Under the pieces are notes generated by a model. The model was not told the DNA's origin and ran no database searches. It was given only the letters and a program-made list of their open reading frames with translations. From the NCBI GenBank assembly GCA_964386705.1, contig CAYLTY010000005.1:1-64000 (forward strand): a DNA stretch of 64,000 bases, in the 5' to 3' direction. Of this stretch, positions 45,658-56,000 are shown piece after piece. How positions within the stretch are numbered: position 1 is the first letter of the stretch; each line of letters starts with the position of its first letter. The translations under genes and the position numbers were made by a program. The DNA is from AM-0621 sp964386705. Its GTDB lineage: Bacteria; Planctomycetota; Planctomycetia; Planctomycetales; Planctomycetaceae.

Positions 45658-47151
45658 CTAAAAGTCCAACTGGGCCCTCACGCCGACGATGTTGGCCGTA
45701 CTGTCGCCATGGCTGGCGTTGTCAAGAAGCGCGCGGATGTAGTTAAACTGTATCTTAGCGTAATTATTGAGATACCAGTTAAGTCCCAATGTAACATCAG
45801 ACAATCTGCCACCTTGAATGTCTCTGCTGTTCAGGTTGAGATACGAATACCGAGCGGCAACCTCCCATGCGCCCCAGCCATATTCGCAGTCGTCATTGCG
45901 CACTAGTCCGAAGGGGTGTTTCACTTGAATGCGGTCAATCGCGCCCTGCTTTCGATTGTAAGGTCGATGTTCGCCCGTCAGGAAGAAGCCCACCTGCGCA
46001 TAGGCCCCGGGAAAGTACATGCTCAGTCCGTTGGTTCGAGTTCCAGACAACCACATTGCTTCGGACTGAACCGACAATGGGCCATCCACCCATAGGACTT
46101 CAGTCCCAAAGAGGTTGTAGTCACGAACGCCTTGGGCGCCGGTATCAATAAAGAACGGTGTGCCATTAAAGTTACCAGGTGCCGCCTGTCCTGAAGTCCC
46201 AGCCGGTGTTACGCCTGCTTGTTCACCAACGAAGTATTCTGGAATGGTCCGGAAGCGGGCAGTCTCGTCTTTTGGGGCGACGTAGTTATAGCCAACGCCC
46301 AAGTGAAGGTATTCAGTGCCTTCGCATTCCCACCATGGAAGCATTGTAATACGACCAACACCGGCGTATCCCCCATTATCAGCCAGTGACCCGCCAAATT
46401 GGTCTTGACCCGGTCGATAGAACGACGCTGCCCAAGTCATCCGCTCGTCTTCGGAATAGTTCCAGAACCCAATACCGATGTGGCGAAAGGGATCAAGGGC
46501 CTGAAACAGCAATGAACGCTCGGCAAACGTCGTATAACGAAAGCTTGAGACTACTTCCAAAGAGAATGGCTGCTTCCATTGACCGACCTTGACATTCCCC
46601 AAGAGGGGTACTTGAGTAAACTCCATCCACACGTCAGTGAATGTTGGGCGACCAAAGAAGGCGAAGTCCATTTGAACGAAGTAGTTCATGTTCTCTGCAA
46701 CAGTGCCGTTCGCAGAGAGGCGTGTGCGCCGAAAACTCGTACCGTCTTGGATGTCACCATTCCCGGGTCCGTCGAGGTCGTTGATGGTGGCTCGATTGTT
46801 CGCTGATTGATCGAACCAAGCGGAGTCCACTTGAAACGCGCCGTGAATCTCCACGCTGGGATACTTGGACCTCGCGGGACTAGGTTTCAGGGCGTCAAAG
46901 TCGTGCCGCAAACGCTGGAGTTCGCGTTCTAAGCGAGCTTCAACCTCAGAGATTTCGTGGGTGGCATCATAAGCAGCGGAGTGATTCGGAGCAGAGGACA
47001 ATTGCGAACGCTCTGTGTCGTCTTCGCCGATTCGGTCGTAGCGGTGTTCGATGGGATTGAACGGATCTTGAGCCCACGCCGCCCCGGTGAAAGTCAGATA
47101 GCACAGAGAAAAGACAATGAGCCGAACTCTTGCCACAATACGATCCATCAT
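45658..47151 (-). CDS. Phosphate-selective porin O/P-type outer membrane protein
   Basis: About 497 residues from ATG 47151 (47148 also possible), with a signal peptide ending TFTGAAWA. A coiled-coil segment follows (ISEVEARLERELQRLRHDF), as in planctomycete OprO/P proteins. The beta-barrel has many aromatic-girdle strands and closes with IVGVRAQLDF, ending in Phe as outer-membrane proteins do. Marker motifs are FFLTGEHRPYNRKQG and VTLGLNWYLNNYAKI. It probably forms a trimeric anion-selective pore. The phosphate preference is inherited from the family name only. Confidence 0.9.
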   Translation of the reverse strand: MMDRIVARVRLIVFSLCYLTFTGAAWAQDPFNPIEHRYDRIGEDDTERSQLSSAPNHSAAYDATHEISEVEARLERELQRLRHDFDALKPSPARSKYPSVEIHGAFQVDSAWFDQSANNRATINDLDGPGNGDIQDGTSFRRTRLSANGTVAENMNYFVQMDFAFFGRPTFTDVWMEFTQVPLLGNVKVGQWKQPFSLEVVSSFRYTTFAERSLLFQALDPFRHIGIGFWNYSEDERMTWAASFYRPGQDQFGGSLADNGGYAGVGRITMLPWWECEGTEYLHLGVGYNYVAPKDETARFRTIPEYFVGEQAGVTPAGTSGQAAPGNFNGTPFFIDTGAQGVRDYNLFGTEVLWVDGPLSVQSEAMWLSGTRTNGLSMYFPGAYAQVGFFLTGEHRPYNRKQGAIDRIQVKHPFGLVRNDDCEYGWGAWEVAARYSYLNLNSRDIQGGRLSDVTLGLNWYLNNYAKIQFNYIRALLDNASHGDSTANIVGVRAQLDF

Positions 47152-47671
47152 CTGGCACCTGAAATTTATGTGGAAGAATGGCGCAACACCCCCCGGTAGC
47201 GCCTCGTCCATGAGTTCGCTACTTTTGAGAGGTTGCCGACAAAGCGAGTCATCGTTTTGTCAACAGCAATTTCTGATTTTAGGAAAGAGAAGGGCTTGCG
47301 AGCATTTTAGAGACTCCTCGGTGTCTCGAAGAGCTCGGAGCCTCTAAAGATGGCAAAGACAGGAGAACGTTGCTCGGAGATCAGCGTGGTTGAGGAGGGA
47401 GGTGGGTAGTAGGTTACAATAGAAAACTGGGTCAAGGGTATCTTCTGCGTCGAACAACTTGTGCACACATCTACAAAATGAGCGCGTTCTCGCGAACAGT
47501 GGGCGTGCGACGGGTTTCAACTGCTCATATTGAGCAGCTTCCCTCGAAAGCCGACTGAGCCAATCCCTCAGCAACCTTTCGATCGAACAGACGGTCGCAC
47601 AACACTCCACAATAATGAGCCCGGTCGCGTCATCAACCTGCCGGGACACTGACGACTCCGAAGTTGAGTCG
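47152..47671. other. Intergenic region upstream of the porin
   Basis: No convincing gene; the 133-residue reverse frame at 47344-47745 has no recognisable features. An imperfect hairpin (about 47308-47350, arms TTAGAG-x-CTCC / GGAG-x-CTCTAA) lies about 160 bases before the porin start. Confidence 0.4.
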
Positions 47672-47768
47672 TCACTTCGACTTCTTGCCATCCTTCTTTG
47701 CGTCCGCTGGTGCGGAGGTTTGAGGCTTCCCTGCTGGTTTGTCACCGTGACTTCCGCCGTTCGCCAGC
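47672..47768 (-). pseudogene. 3' remnant of a small gene cut by the IS3 element
   Basis: From the IS3 edge the reverse strand reads LANGGSHGDKPAGKP, then a Lys/Asp-rich end (DAKKDGKKSK) and a stop at 47672. A lysine-rich tail after a structured domain is common in small planctomycete lipoproteins. The 5' part is not found on the other side of the element. Confidence 0.35.
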
Positions 47769-47834
47769 TGGACTTGCCCTCGTTTTGCGGGCGCTCGGCG
47801 AAGAGCGTACCTTAGGACGTGAGGAGTAGAAGCC

Positions 47835-48136
47835 ATGACTGAATCTAGAATTCGTCGGCAGTTTACGCCTGAGTTCAAGCGGGGAGCGGTGCGGTTGGTC
47901 GAGCAGCAGGGCTCTTCTTTCGCCGAGGCGGCGCGGCGACTGGATGTTCGCGAGAATCTCTTGCGGAGACGGCGGCAACAATTTGGCTAGGTGGCGGTGC
48001 GTCGCCCCCCGGCACGGTGCAGCAGACGACTCTGGAAGCCGAGAACCGTCGGCTGCGCGCGGAGAATTCACGGCTTTTGATGGAGCGGGAGATCTTAAAA
48101 ATTGCGGCGGCCTTCTTCGCGAGGTGTCGAAGTGAG
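47835..48136 (+). pseudogene. IS3 orfA (HTH protein), frameshifted
   Basis: The reading starts MTESRIRRQFTPEFKRGAVR, an IS3 orfA helix-turn-helix, but ends at TAG 47988 after 51 residues. The rest, LEAENRRLRAENSRLLMERE (leucine zipper), lies in another frame from about 47990. An indel near 47985 explains the break. Confidence 0.8.
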
Positions 48137-48990
48137 ATATGCCTTCATCAACGATCATCGACAGCAGTGGCCGGTGTCGGCCCAGCGCCTCGTGTTGCAG
48201 GTCAGCCGCAGTGGGTATTATGCCTGGCGAGGGCGTGGTCCCAATCTCAGTGTGCAACGTCGTGAGGTACTGACAGCACAGATTCGGGAAGTCCATCAGT
48301 CCAGCCGGAAGGCATATGGTTCGCCGCGAGTCCATGCGGAACTCGTGAGCCAAGGTCAGGCATGCAACCGGAAGACGGTGGCGAAGTGCATGCAACAGGC
48401 AGAAATTCAGGCCAAAACGCAGCGTCGGTTTCGAGTGACCACCACGGACTCGAATCATCAATATCCTCTTGCCGAGAACATCGTGGATCGCAGCTTCAGC
48501 CCCTCACAGAAAGATGAAACGTGGACGTCGGACATTACGTCCATTCCTACGGTGGAGGGCTGGTTGTATCTGGCGGGGGTCGAAGACTTGTTCACGCGTG
48601 AGATTGTGGGCTGGTCGATGTCGGACTGGATCGACAGTCGACTGGTGGTTGACGCGTTGAACATGGCGCTGTCCCGTCACTGTCCCGGGGAGAAACTGGT
48701 GGCCCACTCCGATCGCGGCGTGCAGTACGCCAGCGAGCATTATCAATGCGTGCTGAATACCCACGGCATCACATGCTCGATGAGCCGTCGAGGGGACTGC
48801 TGGAACAATGCTCCGATGGAAAATCTTTTTCGCCACGTTGAAGAAAGGACTCACTCACCACGAGCAGTATGAAACTCGCGCCGAGGCTTGCCACAGCCTC
48901 TTCGAATACATCGAAGTGTTCTATAACCGAGTCAGTCGGCACTCGGCATTGGGCCATCTGCCACCGGCTCAGTTCGCCAAAGCCACTTAA
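48102..48990 (+). pseudogene. IS3 orfB (rve transposase), frameshifted
   Basis: The main frame has the integrase core: KDETWTSDITSIPT (first Asp), VAHSDRGVQYAS (second Asp), GDCWNNAPMEN (Glu). At about 48820 it shifts: the correct continuation FFATLKKGLTHHEQY...LGHLPPAQFAKAT is in another frame, to a stop at 48988. A single-base change in the T-rich AATCTTTTTCG stretch would repair it. Confidence 0.85.
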
Positions 48991-49034
48991 TCCAAATCCG
49001 AGCGCCCGCAAAACTTGGGCAAGTCCATCGCGAG

Positions 49035-49365
49035 CAGTACTCGCCCAAGTGACTCTGCAAGTTCTCCGTAAGGATGGGGTCTTGCGAGAGTGGTTGCAGC
49101 CGTCTGCGGTGGGGCCGCTGAATATCAAGCCGGGGCGACCGTGGGAGAATGGCTACCCGGAGAGTTTTCATTCGAAGCTGCGGGACGAATTCCTGAGCTC
49201 CGCAGTGTTCGAGTCACTGCGCGACGCAGTGTCGTTGGGAGCCAGTTGGCGTCGTCAGTATAACGAAGTGCGACCTCACGGTTCGCTGGGGTACGTCACC
49301 CCGGCCGAGTTCGCGCGAGCGTGGGACATGAATTCGTCATCACGGGTTAGGCACCTCGCCTACAC
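49035..49365 (+). pseudogene. Second IS3-family transposase fragment (3' end)
   Basis: Directly after the IS3 right end, the frame reads NIKPGRPWENGYPESFHSKL then DEFLSSAVF and YNEVRPHGSLGYVTPAEFA. This is the last third of an IS3/IS407-type orfB, including its catalytic Glu, and is different from the element just described. The 5' part is absent. It probably belonged to an older element into which the other inserted or recombined. Confidence 0.8.
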
Positions 49366-49389
49366 GGATTCTTATCCATCTGCTCAAAG

Positions 49390-49548
49390 ATGCGTGTCGC
49401 ATTCGTTGTATCGGAAGCAGGACTCGTTCTCGACGAGACCATCGGCACCGTCGAGCACATTGAGTTGTCTCCGACGATCGCCCGTCTAGATGAACTTGAC
49501 TTCCAAGGAGTTGGCGGAAAAATCGCGATGCATGCTTTGCAAGAGTAG
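49390..49548 (+). CDS. Small hypothetical frame, possibly a gene fragment
   Basis: 52 residues from ATG 49390 (MRVAFVVSEAGLVLDETIG...). The composition looks like a real protein, with balanced residues and a Gly-Gly near the end (VGGKIAMHALQE). There is no ribosome site, and the frame can be extended a little upstream. It may be a fragment of a gene disrupted by the IS3 elements. No family is recognised. Confidence 0.3.
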   Translation: MRVAFVVSEAGLVLDETIGTVEHIELSPTIARLDELDFQGVGGKIAMHALQE

Positions 49549-49568
49549 CTTTCTCTTCCTCAGTCGAC

Positions 49569-50789
49569 CTATTTGGAATCATCCAGCACGGCGTTCTGCC
49601 AGTTGCTTAGAAGGAAGTCGTAGTCACGACTCACTCCGGAACGCTGAATCGTCATTTTGACATTACAATTCTGCTCGCAGAGAATCTGACGGATAGTAAA
49701 CAGCGAGTGATTACTCACCTCGCATCCGTTGAGGTGGGTCAACACGTCATCTGGTTGGATGCCAGCGGCAAACGCGGGGCCGTCAGGATGAACCCGATCG
49801 ACTACGATCCACTCGCCTTGTGTCGAAATGATCATGCCGCTCGCATCAAAAACCGGCGGTCGGGAGAATGTTTTTCCGGGCTCAAACCACGCTTGATCGC
49901 TCATTAAGTCGAGAGTGATCTTGTAGCGGGAGAGGTACTGTAGCCCTAAGGCATTTAATGTGCCTCGATTAAGTTGCAGGTTTCGATGCTCGTACTCGCC
50001 AAACTTGAAAACGTCGAGTTGGGCCTTTGGATTGGTAACAACTCCATCAACAGTTAGTGTCCTGGCCTTGGTTGCCAGCATTTGCAATCGTTCAGATTTC
50101 CGCAACTCTTCGAATGTCGATGAGGTCACTTCGCCAATTCCAGGCGAGGCCATGCCAGTGTCAATCAGAAACGGAATTTGCAGATCAGGGGCGATGCTGA
50201 TCAAGACGACTGGGCGATTGAATTGATCTCGCCTCATCGGGATCGGCTTCGTTGCACGCCCGGGCGCACGCTCAAAAAACGCAACCGATCCAGAGTCAAA
50301 ATCCAGCTCAATCACAAACTTCCGAAGGAAGTTAATTCCCAATATGCCTTTGATGTTATACCCAGACATTCGTCGGAGTTCTGCGAGATCCACGATTATC
50401 GCATCCCCGTGAATTTGAATGTCTGTACTAGAGAGCTTGAATTCCGGAAGAACATATGTCGCAGGGAAACCTTTTGGATAGGATTGACGACTTCGGCTCA
50501 GAGGTCCAAGTTCATCGGCAAGCGATTTATCGAGGACATTCGTCATCGCTCCCGTGTCGAGCAGGAACTTATACTCAATCCCTCTCACGCTCACGGGAAT
50601 CAGTAACACGTCTCCGCGATTTGCAACTGGATATCGAACAATCTCATCTCCGTCTGTCGACGCGGGTAGGAGCGGACTTGTTTCAATCACTCCAAGCTGT
50701 TCTTGCCCAGAAGCAACTAGAGTCCAAAGGGCGATGGTGATCCAAACCGCGAGGATGGTGCTCTTCACTGTTCCACTCCCTTTGCACAT
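49569..50789 (-). CDS. Exported two-lobed retropepsin-like aspartyl protease with PDZ domain (subfamily I, copy B)
   Basis: 406 residues, closely related to the 32717 protein. The signal peptide is VKSTILAVWITIALWTLVASG; an internal GTG at 50768 would give a shorter N-terminus. The active-site motifs are FLLDTGAMTNVLD and FLIDTGMASPGIGEV, and the hydrophobic-glycine motifs GILGINFLRKF and LGLQYLSRYKI. The PDZ domain (GPAFAAGIQPDDVLTHLNGC) ends with NWQNAVLDDSK, nearly the same tail as copy A. The high conservation of both DTG sites argues that both lobes are needed. Confidence 0.85.
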   Translation of the reverse strand: MCKGSGTVKSTILAVWITIALWTLVASGQEQLGVIETSPLLPASTDGDEIVRYPVANRGDVLLIPVSVRGIEYKFLLDTGAMTNVLDKSLADELGPLSRSRQSYPKGFPATYVLPEFKLSSTDIQIHGDAIIVDLAELRRMSGYNIKGILGINFLRKFVIELDFDSGSVAFFERAPGRATKPIPMRRDQFNRPVVLISIAPDLQIPFLIDTGMASPGIGEVTSSTFEELRKSERLQMLATKARTLTVDGVVTNPKAQLDVFKFGEYEHRNLQLNRGTLNALGLQYLSRYKITLDLMSDQAWFEPGKTFSRPPVFDASGMIISTQGEWIVVDRVHPDGPAFAAGIQPDDVLTHLNGCEVSNHSLFTIRQILCEQNCNVKMTIQRSGVSRDYDFLLSNWQNAVLDDSK

Positions 50790-51032
50790 TCACCACCATT
50801 GCAACCGTGGCCGTCCGTCCTGAGTATACGACGCCACGCGAAAACCGATTACAAAACCTGCTCCACAGCCCTTGCGTCTCGATTGTCGAGCGCCGAATTC
50901 ATAGGTCAGCAGTATAAGAAATGCCGCCCGGCCATCGCCTTGGAACATGTGCGTGCGCCGCACCCTTATCGCATCGAAATGTGTGATACTCAAAGTCAGG
51001 CTGGTGGCCGCGATGAGCAGTTGAGTAAATCG
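50790..51032. other. Intergenic region between the protease and the TolC-like gene
   Basis: No gene supported. Both neighbours are leftward; the region should hold the protease promoter. Confidence 0.4.
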
Positions 51033-52838
51033 TTATTGTGGGGTCGATTCGCCTTCGAACCAGCCGATGGCACGCGTTAGTTCAAACTGTGCAATATTGT
51101 AATCTGTTACTGCATTCAGATAACTCAGCCGGGCGGCAGCTAAAGCCTGGACTGCCTGCAAGGATTCGATAGGCAGACCTTGAGCATTCTCAATTCTCTC
51201 TTCGTTGAGTCGGAATGAGCGTTCCGCCGCTAAAATGCCCTGCTTAGCAACTGAGATGCGACGTTCCCGTTCCAGTACTTGGACGTGAGCTTCAGCGACC
51301 TCGCGGGCGACCTGATCCATGACTGCCACCTCCCGATGTTGGGCCTGTCGGATGACCGATGACATTTCATTGCGGGCAGCCATTTCTCCTACGCCAATGT
51401 TACGAATCTCCCAATAGGCGAGGGCATCGGCATCCCAGCGATCTCGCGTGTTGGTTATAGAACTGCCCAGTCCGCCACCCATGCCACCATAGCTGAGGCC
51501 CAGCAGGACACTGGGAACCAGCGGAGCATATTTCTCGCGATTCAGCCGCTGAACTGCCTCTGCCACGAGATGCTTCTGCTCAGCCAACTCCGGCCGGCGT
51601 TGCAAACCCGTGGCGACAAACGAAGCTGACGACGAAGTCCGATCAACTAAGTCCAGTGGTATTACCATCGGTTCGCCACTTGAAATGCGAAGAGACGGAT
51701 CAGAGTGGAGCAACTGGGCCAACCGGGCCGAGGCGACTCGCACCGCTTCGACTCTCGCAAAAACGTCTGCTTTTCGAATCGACTGTTCCGCGAGCATTCG
51801 CTCATAGTCAGATCGCAAGCCCTGCCCTGTGCGGGCGTAATCACCAGTTAGTTTGACGAGTTGAGCGACATTGGTGAGGGCTTCTTCTGAAATGGCTAGC
51901 GATTGTTCAGATCGCAGGAGCTCCAGATATGCCACTGCGGTATTTCGCAGCACATCATTGCGGGTAGCAGCCGCGCCAAATTGGCGAGATGTTGCCTGAT
52001 GCCCGGTGATCTTGGGCTGGAAAATAGCGTCAGCAAAATGGAATTGGGCGGCCAGGCCGGGGACGGCGGGGGTGCCTCCGCCACTCGCACCAGCTCCAAA
52101 GCCACCATACAGCGAACTCTTATTCGTTTCGAAGACGTTACCGACGACGTCTTGCACGTTGCCTTCGTGATGGACGTAATTCAGCCCAGCTCGAATTGAG
52201 GGCAACCAGAGTGCTTCCGCTCGATCAACGCGAGCATAAGCCTCGTTGATCCGCTCGCGAGCAAACGCCACGTTCGGATTCTGAGCGTCAACCAAGTACA
52301 GCACGTTACCTAAGCTCAGAGCGTATCCGACGGGCAAGACCACTTCTTCAGCAGAACTATCCAGAGCCTGCCCGTCGGCTTCCGAGGGAGTTTCGTCGAG
52401 CAACTGAGGCGCCTGAACCTGATTATCTCGTCGAGCAGCGGGGGTATCCGCAGCGGGTTCGAGATTCTGCGCGAGCCGAATGGAAGTGCTGGGCTGCTCG
52501 TTGGTGCCCCGAGAGGTACGTCCCGTGGGTTCCATCGACAAGGACGAAGAAAGATTAACCTTGCCTACAACGAACTTCTCTTCCGCCACAGGCCGCATTT
52601 GAGCGATGTCTTCTGAACGCGGAATCTCCGTCGGGCGGTTGACTCGTGGCGGAGATAAGGCATCCAACGCGGCGGCGTTTAGCAAGGGAGCTGGCTGTGA
52701 TGCGTCCTTCGCCGCAAACGCTTTGAAGGGCTGCACCTTTTGTTCACTTAAACGCGGTTGATTCAACGAGACAGCGGTGCAACCGGAGGCCACATACAAC
52801 ACACTGAGAGCGGCTCTTATCGAACAAGAGTGACGCAT
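51033..52838 (-). CDS. TolC-like outer membrane efflux lipoprotein (copy B)
   Basis: 601 residues with lipobox YVASGC near residue 18. A long Pro/Ser/Glu-rich N-terminal stretch (to about 150) precedes two efflux-channel repeats. These contain FARERINEAYARVDRAEALW and LQRRPELAEQKHLVAEAVQ, followed by the YNIAQFELTRAIG end. It is the outer channel for the second RND system. Unlike copy A, the order on the reverse strand is adaptor, permease, channel. A perfect 18-bp palindrome lies about 60 bases upstream of its start. Confidence 0.88.
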   Translation of the reverse strand: MRHSCSIRAALSVLYVASGCTAVSLNQPRLSEQKVQPFKAFAAKDASQPAPLLNAAALDALSPPRVNRPTEIPRSEDIAQMRPVAEEKFVVGKVNLSSSLSMEPTGRTSRGTNEQPSTSIRLAQNLEPAADTPAARRDNQVQAPQLLDETPSEADGQALDSSAEEVVLPVGYALSLGNVLYLVDAQNPNVAFARERINEAYARVDRAEALWLPSIRAGLNYVHHEGNVQDVVGNVFETNKSSLYGGFGAGASGGGTPAVPGLAAQFHFADAIFQPKITGHQATSRQFGAAATRNDVLRNTAVAYLELLRSEQSLAISEEALTNVAQLVKLTGDYARTGQGLRSDYERMLAEQSIRKADVFARVEAVRVASARLAQLLHSDPSLRISSGEPMVIPLDLVDRTSSSASFVATGLQRRPELAEQKHLVAEAVQRLNREKYAPLVPSVLLGLSYGGMGGGLGSSITNTRDRWDADALAYWEIRNIGVGEMAARNEMSSVIRQAQHREVAVMDQVAREVAEAHVQVLERERRISVAKQGILAAERSFRLNEERIENAQGLPIESLQAVQALAAARLSYLNAVTDYNIAQFELTRAIGWFEGESTPQ

Positions 52839-52900
52839 GAGATCCTTCTCCTGATGTTGCGGACATCCAATGTCTGCAATGAGTTTCGTGTCGCAGGCTG

Positions 52901-52918
52901 GAGTTCTCGCGAGAACTC
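52901..52918. promoter_or_regulatory. GTTCT-N4-AGAAC dyad, site 2 (perfect 18-bp palindrome)
   Basis: GAGTTCTCGCGAGAACTC is fully self-complementary. It lies between the permease stop (53077) and the TolC-like start (52838), so it may control the channel gene separately from the permease, or act as an RNA hairpin within the operon. Confidence 0.55.
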
Positions 52919-53076
52919 ATGCTGCGGCGCAGGCCCGTAGGCTGTCTGGCTGTGATAGAACCTTGCGTTTCTTCTATTTATCGGCCGCAAAAGTTCACGA
53001 CTGACCGCCACCTTTGTGTAATCCAGAAACTCAGCCGACGAAGTTCGCCCATCTAAGCCGGATGGCTAAAATGTTA

Positions 53077-56000
53077 TCACGCCGTGGCTAGAGTTTGTTC
53101 CTCTTCAAGAGAACGATTGTCCCGCACCATCAACGAGTAAAGTGCTGGTAGCACGAACAGAGTCGCAGGTGCTCCAGCGAGCAGGCCTCCGAGAATGGCG
53201 CGCGCCAATGGGGCGTTCGCCTCGCTGCCGTGCTCAAGCGCCAAGGACGCTGGCACCATTGCGAAGAACGCCGCCAACGCGGTCATCATGATCGGACGAA
53301 CTCGGATGGCTGCCGATTTTCGAATCGCCTCGGTAGGCGAAAGTTGCTCATTGAGACGCAGATTCTGCGCGAAATCGGTCATCAGGACGGTATTAGCCAC
53401 GTTGATGCCGACGACGAAGATCAGCCCGAGTAATGATTGGACGTTGAGCGCAGAACCCGTGAAGTACAAGGCCGGAATCACGCCGCACAGCGACAAGGGA
53501 ACAGTCAAAAGTACGGTCAACGGAACAACGAACGATCGTCCGAGGGCGACCATCAAGAAATACATCAACAGAAAGGCCAGAATCAGGCCGTATCCCATGC
53601 TGACGAAGGTCGTCCGCATCTTGGCGTATTCACCGGCCATGATGATCTTCGAACCGGGTAAGGATTTGTTCTCGCCGGGCCGCGTCGGGTCATAGGTAGT
53701 CCAAACGCCGTCAGATTCCTGGGCACCGTACTTGCGCAGCACCCGCGCTACATCGTCGGCCACGTCTCCGAGACTACGACCGTCGACATTCAACATCAGA
53801 TCAATCGTGGGCTGGATGTTCGAGTGAGTGATCTCTGACGGGACCGTGGTCCGCGAAATGGTGGCCACGGAACGAAGGGGCACCGGTGATGCCTGCTTGG
53901 GGCTCGTGATCGGGATGTCCAGCAGAGTGTCGATCGACTGAATTTCGTCTTCGGGATATTGCACCCCGACGAAGTACTGGTTGCGAGAGACGGGGTCGAT
54001 CCAGAAGTTTCGTTTATTAAACGCGATGCTGGAATTGCACGCGGCGACCACATTCCTCATCACGTCCTGCTGTGTCAGCCCCAGTGCCGCTGCCTTGGTG
54101 CGGTCCACGCTGATGCTCAACTGTGGATAGTTCAGGCGCTGTATGATACGGGCGTCCTCAACTCCCTTGATCAACTCCACTTCGCGTTTGACCGCTGCGG
54201 CAACCTTGTTTGAGAGCTCAGCGTTTTTTCCGGTGATCTGGATGTTGATCGGTGAAGACTTCCCTTCGTTCAGGGCGCTCCGGACCATGCCTCCGGCGTC
54301 AAAAGCAAATTCTAACTGGGCGAACTCAGCTTGCTGGGCAAACCCTTGTCGGAGCATTCGGACATAGTGCTGGGCGGTGTGCTGGCGATGTGGATTCAGT
54401 TGCACCTTCACGACGGAGTCCATCGGCCCGGCGTTGGGGGTATACGCGGATGAAATATCGGGAGTAACACCAATCTGAACGACCACCATCTGCAAATCAT
54501 GCTTAGGAATCGTCTTCTGAACGAACTCTTCGACCTGGACGATCTTCTCCTCGGTCTGTTCGATTCGAGTTCCCGTCGGTGCCCGAACAGTGAATTCGAA
54601 GGAACCAGCGTCGACTTCCGGGAAGAATTCACGTCCCAGGCGCGGGCCGAGGGTCACGCCGAATAGGATCAAGGCTCCAATCCCCAGTGCGACCGTCAGC
54701 ACACGCCAGCGAAGAGCCAGATCCAACCCACGTTCGTAGCGGGCAATGCCCCAGTTTAAGACCGATTCCCAACGGGCGAACCAATTCTTCCCTTGGTGAG
54801 AATCGTGTCCGTGAGCGGCGTGCGATTTCAGAAGCACCCTGCTGTAAGACGGCACGAGAGATTGCGAGAACATGTATGCGGCAACCATCGCGAAAAACAC
54901 GGCCAGAGTCATGGGAGCAAACAGAAACTCACCAATGCCTGGCACCAGGATGAGTGGCATCAGAACGAGGAACGTACACAAAGTCGCCACCAGGGCCGGC
55001 AACGCCACCTCGCTTGACCCGCGATATGCGGCTTCCTCGACGCCCACGCCATTGGACATGTGGCGGTGGGTATTCTCTAAGCAAATGATGGCGTTATCGA
55101 CCAACGGACCGATTGCCAGCGCAAAGCCAGCCAGAGTCATGACGTTGATTGTCTGCCCGGCGGCGTACAAGCAGGCGATTGCTGCCAAGATCGACAAGGG
55201 TATTGTAATCACCGCAATTAACGTCATTCGCCATTCGCCCAGGAACAGCAGAATGACCAGCGAACACAGAACAGCTCCTAAGACGCCCTCCTGGACCAGT
55301 GCCGCGATCGAGCTGCGCACGTAGACGGACTGGTCCATGACGAGTCCCAGTTTGACGTCCGGCTTACTCAGTCGAGACTCCATCTCAGGTAGGTTCTTCT
55401 TGACCGTATCAACAACGCCCAACGTACTGGCACCACGCTGTTTGTAGACGGGAACGTAGACTTGCCTGCGGCCGTTCACACGCACCACGTTGGTCTGGAT
55501 GAACGATGAATCGTGCGGCTCAGCGACATCCTTGAGAAACGATGGATTGCCAAAATCATTTCGCAGCGGGATGTCGTCCATCTCCCTGACGAGATCGAAC
55601 ATCGAGTTGGAGGCGATGGCATAGTCAAGATCACCCAACTTGACACTGCCGGTCGGCAGGAAGACGTTGTAGCTGTCCATCGCATTCATGACGTCGGTGG
55701 GCGCCAGCTTCCGCGACTGCATCTTGATACGGTCGAGATAAAGCATCACCGCTCGGATCTTGCCGCCGTACACCACCGGTGCGATGGCTCCCGGCGTACT
55801 CATCAACATGTTGCGGACTTCGTAGCGGGCTACGTCGTACAGCACTTGTTCCGGTTCTTTAGGGCTATCAAGCGCGACCAGGCTGACAGGTACAGTGCTG
55901 CTGGGATCGTAAGGGAGCACGACGGGCGGCAGAGTGCCTGGCGGCATCGTGGGAAATTCCCATTGGGCTAACGAGCTTTCCTCGGTCAGCGCACCACTGG

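Larger units (their letters stand above)
47769..49027 (+). mobile_element. Decayed IS3-type element
   Basis: 1259 bp with 30-bp terminal inverted repeats at 47769-47798 and 48998-49027 (28 of 30 matching), beginning TGGACTTGCCC as expected for this family. Both transposase genes carry frameshifts, so the element cannot move by itself. No target duplication is evident. Confidence 0.85.

Noticed and set aside
47344..47745. 133-codon reverse-strand frame
   Set aside because: No ribosome site or motif, and it overlaps in another frame the more believable lysine-rich gene remnant at 47672-47768.
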